Shown: positions 43,606 through 51,982 of the stretch, in pieces
Numbering within the stretch: the stretch's first letter is position 1
How the letters are laid out: each line of letters begins with the position of its first letter
DNA from: Verrucomicrobiia bacterium
Lineage (GTDB): Bacteria; Verrucomicrobiota; Verrucomicrobiia; Limisphaerales; UBA9464
Direction of reading: 5' to 3'
NCBI GenBank assembly: GCA_019634635.1
Contig: JAHCBB010000026.1
Span: 1 to 64,000, forward strand
Length of the DNA stretch: 64,000 nucleotides
Notes under the pieces: generated by a model
The model's input: the letters and a program-made list of their open reading frames with translations, nothing else
Databases searched by the model: none
Told to the model about the DNA's origin: nothing
Position numbers and translations under genes: made by a program

Positions 43606-45038
43606 TTCCAACTCGTGTGAACCCGCAAATGCCCCCCATGAACATGAAACCCCACACGCCCCGCAATCGGGCTGCCGAGCGTCATTGGAGCCTGAACCGT
43701 CGAACCTTCCTGCGCGGACTCGGCGCGTGCCTGGCGGTCCCGGCCTTGGAATCGCTCCAACCTCTCCGGGCGGGTGTGCCGACCACCTCCACCCTGGCCA
43801 CAACGCCGGGCGGTGCCCCATTGCGCATGGCGTACGTGTATTTTCCGAACGGTGCGATCCAGCCCGACTGGTGGCCGACCGGTGAGGGCAGCGCATTCCA
43901 ATTTGCGCCCACGATGAAGTCGCTCGAGAAGGTGCGGCATCAGGTGCAGGTCCTGGGGGGGCTCGATCACGTCAACGCCACGCCGGGTCCGGACGGGGCG
44001 GGGGATCACGCCCGCGCCAGCGGCACGTTCCTCACCGGAGTGAGGGTCCGCAAGACGGCCGGATCGGATATCCTGGCGGGCGTCTCCGTGGATCAGCTCG
44101 TGGCGCGGCAGGTGGGGCATCTGACCCGGTTTTCGTCCTTGGAACTGACCTGCGATGCCGTCCGCAAATCCGGCAATTGCGATTCGGGGTACTCCTGCGC
44201 CTATCAATACAATCTGGGCTGGAGCTCTCCGACGACCCCCGTGGCGCCCGAGCCTAATCCCCGGCTCGTTTTCGAGCGGCTGTTTGGATCCGGCGCGCCC
44301 GGCGAACGCGCACGGAGCCTGGCCCTGCGCCGCGAGCAGCAGCGCTCGATCCTCGACTTCGTCCTCGACGATGCGAAGGCGCTGCAGACACAGCTCACGC
44401 ACCGGGACCGCGACAAGCTGGACCAGTATCTCACCGACCTGCGGGACATCGAGCAGCGCATCGAGCGTGCGGAGCGGTTTCCGGAGACGCCGGATCCGGA
44501 CCTTGCGACGCCCGAGGGCATCCCGGGCTCCTTCCGGGAGCACATCGCCATCATGTTCGACATGATGCGGCTCGCATTCGAGACCGATTCCACGCGGGTG
44601 GCGACCTTTCTTCTGGCCAATGAGGGCAGCAACCGCGCCTTTCCGGAGATCGAGATCCCGGAGGGGCATCACTACCTGACGCATCACCAGAACCGGCAGG
44701 AGATGATCTCCAAGGTGGCGGCGATTGATGCGTGGTACGTGGCCCAGTTTGCCCGGTTTCTCGAGAAGATGGAGGCGACGACGGATGTGGATGGCCGGTC
44801 GCTGCTCCAAAATTCCATGATCGTCTACGGCAGCGGCAACGCCGATGGCAACCGGCACACCCACGTCAATCTGCCCCTCATCATGGCTGGTGCCGGGGGC
44901 GGCCTGGTGACGCCCGGCCGCTATGCGAAGTTCGGCGGCGTGCCGATGAGCAACCTGCTCCTCAGCATGGCCGACCGGATGGGCGCCACCGGGATCGAGA
45001 GGTTGGGCGATTCCACCGGCCGGTTGCAGGGGATCTGA
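43602..45038 (+). CDS. DUF1552 Tat-exported protein
   Basis: 478 aa, partner of the DUF1592 cytochrome. A Tat signal (LNRRTFLRGLGACLAVPAL, residues about 30-50) is followed by the DUF1552 domain (RMAYVYFPNGAIQPDWWPTG; GDHARASGTFLTG; SCAYQYNLGWS; DRDKLDQYLTDLRDIEQRIE; STRVATFLLANEG; YGSGNADGNRHTHVNLPL). The fold is alkaline-phosphatase/sulfatase-like by family knowledge, but its catalytic activity is undescribed. Start chosen at the overlapping ATG; an internal Met at residue 10 is also possible. Confidence 0.9.
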   Translation: MIPTRVNPQMPPMNMKPHTPRNRAAERHWSLNRRTFLRGLGACLAVPALESLQPLRAGVPTTSTLATTPGGAPLRMAYVYFPNGAIQPDWWPTGEGSAFQFAPTMKSLEKVRHQVQVLGGLDHVNATPGPDGAGDHARASGTFLTGVRVRKTAGSDILAGVSVDQLVARQVGHLTRFSSLELTCDAVRKSGNCDSGYSCAYQYNLGWSSPTTPVAPEPNPRLVFERLFGSGAPGERARSLALRREQQRSILDFVLDDAKALQTQLTHRDRDKLDQYLTDLRDIEQRIERAERFPETPDPDLATPEGIPGSFREHIAIMFDMMRLAFETDSTRVATFLLANEGSNRAFPEIEIPEGHHYLTHHQNRQEMISKVAAIDAWYVAQFARFLEKMEATTDVDGRSLLQNSMIVYGSGNADGNRHTHVNLPLIMAGAGGGLVTPGRYAKFGGVPMSNLLLSMADRMGATGIERLGDSTGRLQGI

Positions 45039-45081
45039 TGCCCCTCCCGGCGGGTCGGTGCCAGGCCGGGAGGCCGGGCGT

Positions 45082-46356
45082 TCAGCCTCGTTCGGGCAAC
45101 CTCTTCTCAACCGGACTGCGATCGAGCACTGCGTACTGGGGCAGGCCGTTCACCATCGGGGGACGCACCTCGCCCTGCACCAGCGGCGCGGCGTACTCGA
45201 TGAATTTCTCGTTCGGCATCATGCCGTCCTCGCTGATCCAGTCGCGCGGAACGAAGTGCTCGACATTGGCGATGTGGGCGAGGTCCTCGAGTTCAATGGT
45301 CCATTGATACGGCTGGCTGGAGAGCCGGACAATCTTCGGCATGAATCCCGACTTGCCATCCATCGCGGCGCGGACGGCCGCGGCACCGCACGCGAAGGCC
45401 TCATCGGCATCGGTCTGGCTGGCAAAATGGGCCGCCGCGCGCTGTGCATATCCCAGCTTCACCGTGCGCGTTTTCAAGTTCAGGCGGCCCTGCACCAGCG
45501 TGGCGAGGGCGTCCGCCGCCCCGGAAAGCACCGGGTGTCCGAAGGCGTCGAGGCGGGTCTTGTCGGCGCCGATTTCCTCGCCAGCGGCGTTCCTCACGCC
45601 CTCCCCGGTGACGACCACGCAGTACTGATGCCCGGCGATCGTCGTCTTGACGCGGTTGAGGAAGGCCTCCTCGTCGAGCGGAATCTCGGGCAGCAGGATG
45701 ATGTGCGGCGCCTTTGCGGGATCGCCCTGTTTCGCGAGCACGGTGCCCGCGGCAATCCAGCCGGCGGCGCGGCCCATCACCTCGATGATGCAACAGGAGC
45801 CGTCGTCCGTGGCCATCGAGCCGACATCGAGGCCGACCTCCAGCACGGTGGCGGCGTTGTACTTGATCACCGAGCCGTAGCCGGGGCAGTGGTCGGTGTG
45901 GGGCAGGTCGTTGTCTATGGTCTTGGGCACCCCAAGCACGCGCATCTCGTAGCCGCGTTGCTGCGCCTGGAGATGGATCTTGTGCGCGGTGTCCTGGGAG
46001 TCGTTGCCGCCCGCGTAGAAGAAGTAACGGATGTTGTGGGCGGCGAACACCTCGAACAGGCGGTCCATGTCGCGTGCCGCCTGCTCCGGCTTCTTCTCGA
46101 AATTGATCTTGTACCGGCAGGTCCCCAGGGCGGCCGCCGGTGTGAAGCGGAGGCCCTCGATGGTCCTCGCCCTTTCGTCGCCAAGGTCAATCAGCTGCTC
46201 GTTCAGGATCCCGAGGATTCCGTTGAGCCCGCCGTAAATCTCCTCAATCGCCTCGTGCCGTCCCGCCTCCGTGATGACGCCGGCCACGCTGGCATTGATG
46301 ACGCAGGTCGGGCCGCCGGATTGGGCGACAAGCAGGTTTCCTTGGAGTTCAGCCAT
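45082..46356 (-). CDS. pfp: Pyrophosphate-type 6-phosphofructokinase
   Basis: 424 aa. Phosphorylates fructose 6-phosphate; PPi-dependent enzymes work reversibly in glycolysis and gluconeogenesis. Seen: N-terminal QSGGPT (12-17), AGGND at 115-119, and PKTIDNDL at 144-151. The Lys in PKTIDND (Gly in ATP enzymes) marks the PPi-dependent class. The phosphate-site loop reads GGND where PPi enzymes usually have GGDD, so the donor preference should be treated with some caution. The MGRAAGWIA substrate loop is present. ATG at 46356 matches the family N-terminus. Confidence 0.9.
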   Translation of the reverse strand: MAELQGNLLVAQSGGPTCVINASVAGVITEAGRHEAIEEIYGGLNGILGILNEQLIDLGDERARTIEGLRFTPAAALGTCRYKINFEKKPEQAARDMDRLFEVFAAHNIRYFFYAGGNDSQDTAHKIHLQAQQRGYEMRVLGVPKTIDNDLPHTDHCPGYGSVIKYNAATVLEVGLDVGSMATDDGSCCIIEVMGRAAGWIAAGTVLAKQGDPAKAPHIILLPEIPLDEEAFLNRVKTTIAGHQYCVVVTGEGVRNAAGEEIGADKTRLDAFGHPVLSGAADALATLVQGRLNLKTRTVKLGYAQRAAAHFASQTDADEAFACGAAAVRAAMDGKSGFMPKIVRLSSQPYQWTIELEDLAHIANVEHFVPRDWISEDGMMPNEKFIEYAAPLVQGEVRPPMVNGLPQYAVLDRSPVEKRLPERG

Positions 46357-46485
46357 GTCAGCATTCGTTGAAGCCCCGAAACCTTGCCTGCCCGTCAAAG
46401 CGGCAGGCAAGCGGCGAATGCGTCGAATCCCGGTCGGCATCCCGCAGGATGCCGCGGACGTCGTGCGGCCCGGTGCGATCCGGGA

Positions 46486-47325
46486 TCAGCGCCCGCCCAG
46501 GTAGAATTGCCGCGCGTTGCCCCCGAAGAACGCCTCCTGCTGCGCCGCATCCCAGCCCGCCCTTCGCACCAGCTGGTCGGTTGCGAGCGACACGACGGCG
46601 CCGTAGTCCGCAGCGAGCAGGCACACCGGCCAGTCGGAGCCGAACATCAGGCGGCGGGGCCCGAAGGCCTCCAGGACCACGTCGAGGTACGGACGGAACT
46701 CCTCCGGACGCCAACCGTCATGCCGGGCCTCGGTGACCATGCCGGACACCTTGCAGCACACGTTCGGATGGCGCGCCAGTTCACGGATCCCGCCGGCCCA
46801 GGGTTCCAGGAGGCCCTCGCGGATCGCGGGCTTGGCGAGGTGATCGAGCACGAAGGCCTGCGCGGGAAAGCGTTGCACCACCTCGATGGCCGCCGGGAGC
46901 TGGCGCGGATAAATCAGCAGATCGTAGGTGAGGCCGAAGTCATGAAGCTTGCCGAGGCCCCTCAGGAACGCGGGCCGCAGCAGAAACCGGTCGTCGGGTT
47001 CGTCCTGCACCACGTGTCGCACCCCGGCAAATTTCGGATGCGTGGCGAGCGCGGCGAGTTCGGCGTCCACGGATTCGGACTGCAGGTCCACCCAGCCGAC
47101 CACACCCACGATCCGCGGGTCGGCATCGGCGAGTCCCAGCAGCCAATGGGACTCCGCAAGCGACTGCCGCGCCTGCACGGCGATCGAACCGTCGAATCCC
47201 AGCGGACCCTGCAGGGCGGCCAGATCTGCGGGGAGCCAGTCGCGCTGCAGCGGTGAATTCGGGGGGATCCAGGGGTACTGGGTCGCGTGGTACCGCCAGA
47301 AGTGTTGGTGGGCGTCGAGTTTCAC
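46486..47325 (-). CDS. Amidohydrolase family protein (fuconolactonase-like)
   Basis: 279-aa TIM-barrel metal-dependent hydrolase of the amidohydrolase_2 / L-fucono-1,5-lactonase type. Seen: N-terminal KLDAHQHFWRY with the metal-binding HxH, a QDEPDD segment, FVLDHLAKP, VCCKVSGMV and the C-terminal FGSDWPVC with the metal/catalytic Asp. GTG start at 47325 overlaps the stop of the M23 peptidase gene (GTGA); upstream in-frame codons are artefacts. Probably opens a sugar lactone; the exact substrate is not determined. Confidence 0.88.
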   Translation of the reverse strand: MKLDAHQHFWRYHATQYPWIPPNSPLQRDWLPADLAALQGPLGFDGSIAVQARQSLAESHWLLGLADADPRIVGVVGWVDLQSESVDAELAALATHPKFAGVRHVVQDEPDDRFLLRPAFLRGLGKLHDFGLTYDLLIYPRQLPAAIEVVQRFPAQAFVLDHLAKPAIREGLLEPWAGGIRELARHPNVCCKVSGMVTEARHDGWRPEEFRPYLDVVLEAFGPRRLMFGSDWPVCLLAADYGAVVSLATDQLVRRAGWDAAQQEAFFGGNARQFYLGGR

Positions 47326-48350
47326 GGGGAGGGCTGGTAGGTGATCAGATCCACGATGTCCTGTCCGCGGGGCAGGAGGGTCCACAGCGTGCCGCGCCGG
47401 ATGGCGAGCCGGCTGCATGGGTGACGGGACGATTCCACGGCCGAGACCTCCACAAGCCGGACGCGGTCGCGCCACGGCATTTCGGAGGCAGCCAGCGGCT
47501 TCAGGCGAACCGGCAGACCGGTGAAGGCGAGTCCGAGTTCGTATCCCGCAATGCCCTCGCGTTCGGCCACGGAATTGGGGACGACCAGCTGCGGATAGCG
47601 GCGCAGCCAGGGGAAGTGGGTGGACCGGACGGCGACCCGGGCGAGGACCGGTTGCCCGCGGAGGAAGTCCACGAAGCGGAATTCCCGGCCCATGCGGGCT
47701 TGCTGGAGGAAAACGGCGGCCGGGTCCACACCCATCAGATTCCGCCCATTGAAGTTCGCATGATCATTTCGCTGATCCGTGAGGCGTTCGCGATGCCAGG
47801 CGGCGTAGCGGTCATTCACCACCAGGCAGATCTCAAAATGCAGGTGGGCCCGGTCCTTGGAGATGCCCGGGTTCGTGTTGCTCGTGCGCCCCAGGGTCGC
47901 GATGCGTTCCCCGGCCTGCACGACCGTGCCGACCTTGAGGCCCTCTCGGACCTCCCGCAGGTGGGCGTAGAGGGTGTACACTTCCATCCCCTCAATCCGA
48001 TGCCGGAGCACGATGTAGATCCCGTAGTTGGAGAGCGGGGATCGCGCGTTGACATAGGCGACGGCCCCCGGGGCGGACGCCAGCACAGGGTCCACCGGTT
48101 CTCCGGCGCGGTCGCGTTGGATCGCCCGGATGTCCACCCCCTCGTGAAACTGGTTCCCCTCGGACCGGACGCAGCCGTACTGCCCGCTGGTCCAGGGCCG
48201 TCCGGCTGTGCCCTGAAAGAAGTCCGCCTCGCGTCCCGGCTGCAGGAGCGTCCGGTTGGCGGTGGGAAACTGGAACGGCTGGGCGCCGGCGGCCGCGGTC
48301 AGCGCGGCGACCGCGAGCCAGCCGCAGGCGAGCCGGCGCCAGGCGGTCAC
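47322..48350 (-). CDS. M23-family metallopeptidase
   Basis: 342 aa exported protein. Signal peptide (GWLAVAALTAAAGAQ), then a LytM/M23 zinc peptidase core: HEGVDI (first Zn ligands His and Asp), the active-site stretch YTLYAHLRE, and HLHFE with the last His ligands. This order is the complete M23 signature, so it is likely an active peptidoglycan endopeptidase. About 130 extra residues at the C-terminus have no recognised domain. GTG start; overlaps both neighbours by 4 bases, forming a three-gene operon. Confidence 0.9.
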   Translation of the reverse strand: MTAWRRLACGWLAVAALTAAAGAQPFQFPTANRTLLQPGREADFFQGTAGRPWTSGQYGCVRSEGNQFHEGVDIRAIQRDRAGEPVDPVLASAPGAVAYVNARSPLSNYGIYIVLRHRIEGMEVYTLYAHLREVREGLKVGTVVQAGERIATLGRTSNTNPGISKDRAHLHFEICLVVNDRYAAWHRERLTDQRNDHANFNGRNLMGVDPAAVFLQQARMGREFRFVDFLRGQPVLARVAVRSTHFPWLRRYPQLVVPNSVAEREGIAGYELGLAFTGLPVRLKPLAASEMPWRDRVRLVEVSAVESSRHPCSRLAIRRGTLWTLLPRGQDIVDLITYQPSP

Positions 48351-49033
48351 GGCTTGGAGTACTGGTTGATCAGGTCCCCGGCGGTGGAGTTGGATTTCAC
48401 CGGCGGCTGCTTGGTGGTGGTCGGGGCGCTCGATGTGCCCCTTGACTTGGGCTGGTTCTTGAGCTTCACGGCCACGTTGTTCAACCCGTCCACGAAGTGC
48501 CGGGCCTCCGTCAGGTCACAGTCCGCCGCAAACCGCATCGTGCCCTCGCGCAGCGGCCCCCGGAGCAGCGGTGCCGCGAGCCAGCGTGACTCCGTCACTT
48601 CGGTGTCCGTGCTCCACTGCCCAAAGATCACCATCCGGCGCCCGTTCGCGGTGACCGTGGCCATCTCGAGGGCTTTCGTGCCGTGGGGGGTGGTGTCAAT
48701 CTGGATTGCAAAGCTGCCGTCGGGTGTCTCCACCAACTGGGCCACGGCGACATCGCGCTCGTCGAGGAAGTACTCCTTCTGGATCGGAATGATCTGCGGT
48801 CGGCTGCGGATCACCTCCGCCTTGGGTGTGTTGCCGGTGTCGGTGGCTTCCAGATGCACGCGGATCACCGCCAGGCGATCCGAGGCCTTCTTGGGTTTCG
48901 CGGGCTTGGAGCCGGATCCCGGGGCCGGGCCGTCGGCGGCCGCCAGCGGGCCGGCGACCGCCAGGACGGTCAGGGCCGCGAGGAGCGCCGTTCCGGTACG
49001 CCTGAGAAAGTGATTGATGAAGCGGGCTCCCAT
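48347..49033 (-). CDS. Exported protein of unknown function
   Basis: 228 aa from the ATG at 49033. Signal peptide (TALLAALTVLAVAGPLAAADG), a Lys/Pro/Gly linker, then a beta-rich domain (DRLAVIRVHLEAT; QKEYFLDERDVAVAQLVETPDGSFAIQIDTTP; RRMVIFGQWS) and a Thr/Ser/Pro-rich tail. An ATG at 49063 and the much longer frame upstream are unlikely starts because the signal peptide would be internal. First gene of the operon with the M23 peptidase and amidohydrolase. No family recognised. Confidence 0.75.
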   Translation of the reverse strand: MGARFINHFLRRTGTALLAALTVLAVAGPLAAADGPAPGSGSKPAKPKKASDRLAVIRVHLEATDTGNTPKAEVIRSRPQIIPIQKEYFLDERDVAVAQLVETPDGSFAIQIDTTPHGTKALEMATVTANGRRMVIFGQWSTDTEVTESRWLAAPLLRGPLREGTMRFAADCDLTEARHFVDGLNNVAVKLKNQPKSRGTSSAPTTTKQPPVKSNSTAGDLINQYSKP

Positions 49034-49084
49034 CCGGAGGCTGCCGGGCGCGTCAAGAGTCATCGGATATCGAATACACCAACC

Positions 49085-49183
49085 ATGGGCAAACAACACA
49101 ACAAAGTCGAGAAACGCCGTCGCCGGGTCCGCCAGATCAAGCGCCACAAGGCACGAAACGCCAAAGGGGCCGCCAAGGCCTGA
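49085..49183 (+). CDS. 32-residue highly basic protein
   Basis: Codes for a 32-aa peptide starting MGKQHNKVEKRRRRVRQIKR, with about half the residues Lys or Arg. It is followed 20 bases later by an intrinsic terminator, and divergent transcription begins on the other side, so it looks like a complete one-gene unit. Such composition suggests binding to RNA, perhaps the ribosome, but no family was assigned from sequence alone. There is no Shine-Dalgarno, as is common in this window. Confidence 0.6.
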   Translation: MGKQHNKVEKRRRRVRQIKRHKARNAKGAAKA

Positions 49184-49203
49184 GGCCGCCCACGACCGGA
49201 TGG

Positions 49204-49232
49204 CGCCACCCGTTGCGGGTGGCGTTTTTGTT
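49204..49232 (+). terminator. Intrinsic terminator of the small basic protein gene
   Basis: Stem CGCCACCC/GGGTGGCG (8 bp) with loop GTTGC, followed by TTTTTGTT. Rightward orientation matches the 32-aa gene and separates it from the isomerase gene starting at 49268. Confidence 0.85.
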
Positions 49233-49267
49233 GGCTCCATGATGTCCCCCGGGGTTGGATTGCGGCC

Positions 49268-50155
49268 ATGATTCTCTGCGGTATCGGCGACGAGGCGGGC
49301 AACCGCCTGGAATCGCAGATCGAGGCGACGCGCCGCTTGGGCTGGCGCCATCTGGAGGCCCGCAACCTGCAGGTGGACGGTGCGCCGAAGGCCAATCTGC
49401 ACGACCTCTCCGATGCGGCTTTCGACCGGGCGGCCGCCATGCTCGAAGCGGGCGGCATCTCGGTGTACTGCCTTGGGTCCACGATCATGAACTGGGCCAA
49501 ACGGGTCACCGACCCCTTCGATGCGACCCTGGATGAGGTCGGCCGCGCCCTGCCACGGATGCAACGGTTGGGCACTCGATTGGTCCGCATCATGAGCTAC
49601 AAGCCCGACGACGATGCCGATCGCCTGCCTCCGGAGGTGATCCGGCGGGTTCGTGAGGTGACGGCGCGCTTCCGGGAGGGCGGTTGCTTGGCGGTCCACG
49701 AAAACTGCATGAACTACGGGGGCATCAGCCCGGGTCATGCCGTTGAACTGCTCGATGCCGTGCCCGACCTGCGGTGGGTCTTCGACACCGCGAATCCGGT
49801 GTTCAATGCCGACCGGTCGCGTCCGAAGCCCTGGCCGCGACAGGATCCGTGGGCGTTCTGGACCCGGGTGCGGGACCGGGTGGCCCACATCCATGTCAAG
49901 GATGCCCGCTGGAATCCGGCGAAGAACGATGCGGACTACACCTGGCCGGGGGAGGGGGAGGGCGCTGTTCGACGGATCCTGGAGGATGCCCTGCGGCGCG
50001 GCTATGACGGCGGCATCAGCATCGAACCGCACATGGTGGCGGTCTTTCACGACACGACCGCGCCGGCGGCGCAGGACGACATGCTGCGGGATAATTTCGT
50101 CGAGTACGGCCGGCGGTTGGAGCGGTTGCTTGCCGAACTGCGGCCCGGCGGCTGA
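49268..50155 (+). CDS. Sugar phosphate isomerase/epimerase-like TIM barrel
   Basis: 295-aa xylose isomerase-like (AP endonuclease 2 superfamily) protein. Seen: EARNLQVDG, VHENCMNYGG with a metal-ligand Glu, WVFDTANPVF, HIHVKDAR with metal-binding His, and GGISIEPHM with the last Glu ligand. These are the usual metal-site positions of the superfamily. No signal peptide. Many members convert ketoses or inositols; the substrate here is unknown. Transcribed alone. Confidence 0.87.
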   Translation: MILCGIGDEAGNRLESQIEATRRLGWRHLEARNLQVDGAPKANLHDLSDAAFDRAAAMLEAGGISVYCLGSTIMNWAKRVTDPFDATLDEVGRALPRMQRLGTRLVRIMSYKPDDDADRLPPEVIRRVREVTARFREGGCLAVHENCMNYGGISPGHAVELLDAVPDLRWVFDTANPVFNADRSRPKPWPRQDPWAFWTRVRDRVAHIHVKDARWNPAKNDADYTWPGEGEGAVRRILEDALRRGYDGGISIEPHMVAVFHDTTAPAAQDDMLRDNFVEYGRRLERLLAELRPGG

Positions 50156-50298
50156 GCCCGGGGTCGAGGCTCCCGGCCTTTCCGGGACATCCGAACCCGG
50201 TGCGCGACGGTGACTCACCGGGATCCGGGGCGCAGCGTGTTCCGCTCGCGTTGCCCGTGCCCTCCTGCGCCGTGCCCCCGGGCCTTCAGGGGCCGGAT

Positions 50299-50628
50299 TC
50301 AGCCGCGTTTGGGGACGGCGGGGACGGCTGGCGTTGGCGGCGACCGACGTCGAAACAGCACGGCCACATTGCCGACCCGCTGCACCAGCTGGGCACCGCT
50401 GCGAGACACCAGTTCCGGCACGAGCTCGCGCTTTCGGTCCTTGAACTCCTCGAAGCGCACCTTCACCAGCCCATGGTCGGCAAGGCACTGGTCGAGCGCG
50501 GCGAAGAATTCTGCAGACAGGCCGGCGCGGCCGATCTTGAGGACCGGTTCCAGTCGCTGGGCGCGGGCCTTGAGGTCCCGGAGTTCGCGGCCTGCGGCGG
50601 GGGCGTGAGTCGGCCCGGAGGGGTTCAT
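50299..50628 (-). CDS. yhbY: CRM-domain RNA-binding protein YhbY
   Basis: 109 aa. A single CRM (CRS1-YhbY) domain, which binds pre-50S ribosomal subunits in E. coli. Seen: LKARAQRLEPVLKIGRAGLS, with the GxxG-like loop as GRAG, then FFAALDQCLADHGLVKVRF and VQRVGNVAVLFRR. The ATG overlaps the rfaE2 stop (ATGA). Last gene of the apt-ogg-comB-rfaE2-yhbY run. A low-complexity Pro/Ala tail of about 15 residues is added. Confidence 0.88.
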   Translation of the reverse strand: MNPSGPTHAPAAGRELRDLKARAQRLEPVLKIGRAGLSAEFFAALDQCLADHGLVKVRFEEFKDRKRELVPELVSRSGAQLVQRVGNVAVLFRRRSPPTPAVPAVPKRG

Positions 50629-51143
50629 GAGGCTGGGTGGCTTGGGGAGCCTGTGCGGAACCCGGGATGGAACCGTTGAACGAGCGCGGTCGTGGAATGG
50701 CCGGGGACGAACGGAATGAATTCCATGTGCCCCCCCACCGCCTCGATGGCGCGCCGTTCATCGGGATCCATGGTATTCAGCGTGTAGTCGCCGCCCTTCA
50801 CATACACCTCTGGAACGGCCTCCGAGAGGAAGCGCGTCGCACGCATTTCCGGGAAAATGCAGACGCCGTCCACGCACGCCAGGGCGGCGAGCACCCGGGC
50901 GCGGTCCGCCTCCGGGTTCAGCGGACGGCCGGGCCCCTTGAGTTGACGGACACTGTCGTCGCCGTTGAGGCCGACCAGAAGGGCGTCGCCGCGGCTTCGT
51001 GCGGCCTCCAGATAGGTCACATGGCCCACGTGGAGCAGGTCAAAGCATCCGTTGGTGACCACGAGACGCCGGCCCTGGTTCCGGAGGGCCTCGCGCCACG
51101 CGCCGAGCGTCGTCGGCGGGATCACCTTGTCCGCGGTGTTCAT
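50625..51143 (-). CDS. rfaE2: D-glycero-beta-D-manno-heptose 1-phosphate adenylyltransferase
   Basis: 172 aa from the ATG at 51143. Adenylylates heptose 1-phosphate in making ADP-heptose for lipopolysaccharide inner core. Seen: the cytidylyltransferase-fold start VVTNGCFDLLHVGHVTYL with the catalytic HVGH, then LVGLNGDDSVRQLKGPGRP and YVKGGDYTLNTM. Stand-alone version, without the fused kinase RfaE1. Its presence supports a Gram-negative envelope with heptose-containing LPS. Confidence 0.9.
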   Translation of the reverse strand: MNTADKVIPPTTLGAWREALRNQGRRLVVTNGCFDLLHVGHVTYLEAARSRGDALLVGLNGDDSVRQLKGPGRPLNPEADRARVLAALACVDGVCIFPEMRATRFLSEAVPEVYVKGGDYTLNTMDPDERRAIEAVGGHMEFIPFVPGHSTTALVQRFHPGFRTGSPSHPAS

Positions 51144-51214
51144 GGACGACGGACGCTGGAGTGGCCGGCAGACAATTGGGATCAAAATCTCTGCGGAGAC
51201 ACGAGGCCCGGCGG

Positions 51215-51982
51215 TCAGTGACCGGCGCGTTCGGCGCGGAAGCTGCCGTCGGGCTGCCGCCGGGCCACAAAGTCGAAGCGGTCCGCCTCAAGGCACCAGG
51301 AAACATCGTCCGCGAGGTCGGGCCACTGGAGCAACCGGTGGCCATTGCGGCCTTCGGAGACGGTGCGCAACAGGTCGCCCCGATGGTCGCGGTACAGGTG
51401 GCGGGCGATGCGGACGGCGTCGTCCACCCACCCGGTGGACGCCCGGGACCACACGGCGTCGGCCAGCGCCCCGACCGCCAGCACATCCTCGAGGGCGGCG
51501 TGGTCCTGCGTGCCGGATCCGACAAGGAGGAGGTGTCCGGGATCCCGGGTCTCCAGCCAGCGGGCGGTGGCGCGCAGGTTGCCGAAGGACGCCGCCAGGA
51601 CGGTCTCCGCAGCAGTGCAGGCCTGCAGGGCCCGGGTGCCGTTGGTCGTGGTCATCACGATCCGGCGTCCCCTCACCCGTTCCGGAGTGAATTCGCGCGG
51701 GGAATTCCCGAGGTCGAAATCCGTTCCACCGGTCTGGGCTGCGCGGATCCGGCGTCCGTCGCGTTCCCCGGCCAGCAGGCAGCCCGGATCCGCGGCCCGC
51801 AGATCAATCGCCTCCGGGATTCCGCCCACGGCATCCACCGCGGCCGCCCCGCTGTGCAGCGCCGCGAGCATTGTTGATGTGGCCCGCAGCACATCGAAGA
51901 CCACGCAGACGCTGCCTTGGAGGTTGCGCGCCTTGAGGGAGTGCAGTTCTGCGGGACTGAGGAGCGCTTCAATGCGTTGCAT
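51215..51982 (-). CDS. comB: 2-phosphosulfolactate phosphatase (ComB family)
   Basis: 255 aa. ComB was described in coenzyme M synthesis in methanogens; in bacteria the same Mg-dependent family occurs more widely and may act on related phosphates. Seen: CVVFDVLRATSTM, LLAGERDGRR, FDLGNSPREFTPERVRGR and TTTNGTRALQAC, the main conserved blocks. The start overlaps the end of the ogg gene by 14 bases. No other sulfolactate gene is in the window, so the true substrate is uncertain. Confidence 0.88.
   Translation of the reverse strand: MQRIEALLSPAELHSLKARNLQGSVCVVFDVLRATSTMLAALHSGAAAVDAVGGIPEAIDLRAADPGCLLAGERDGRRIRAAQTGGTDFDLGNSPREFTPERVRGRRIVMTTTNGTRALQACTAAETVLAASFGNLRATARWLETRDPGHLLLVGSGTQDHAALEDVLAVGALADAVWSRASTGWVDDAVRIARHLYRDHRGDLLRTVSEGRNGHRLLQWPDLADDVSWCLEADRFDFVARRQPDGSFRAERAGH

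Noticed and set aside
41098..43896. 932-codon minus-strand open frame opposite the DUF1592 gene
   Set aside because: Antisense to a recognised multi-domain family; the sequence has no protein-like pattern.
49034..50761. Long in-frame upstream extension of the exported-protein gene at 48347
   Set aside because: It would place the signal peptide deep inside the protein and run antisense to the isomerase gene.
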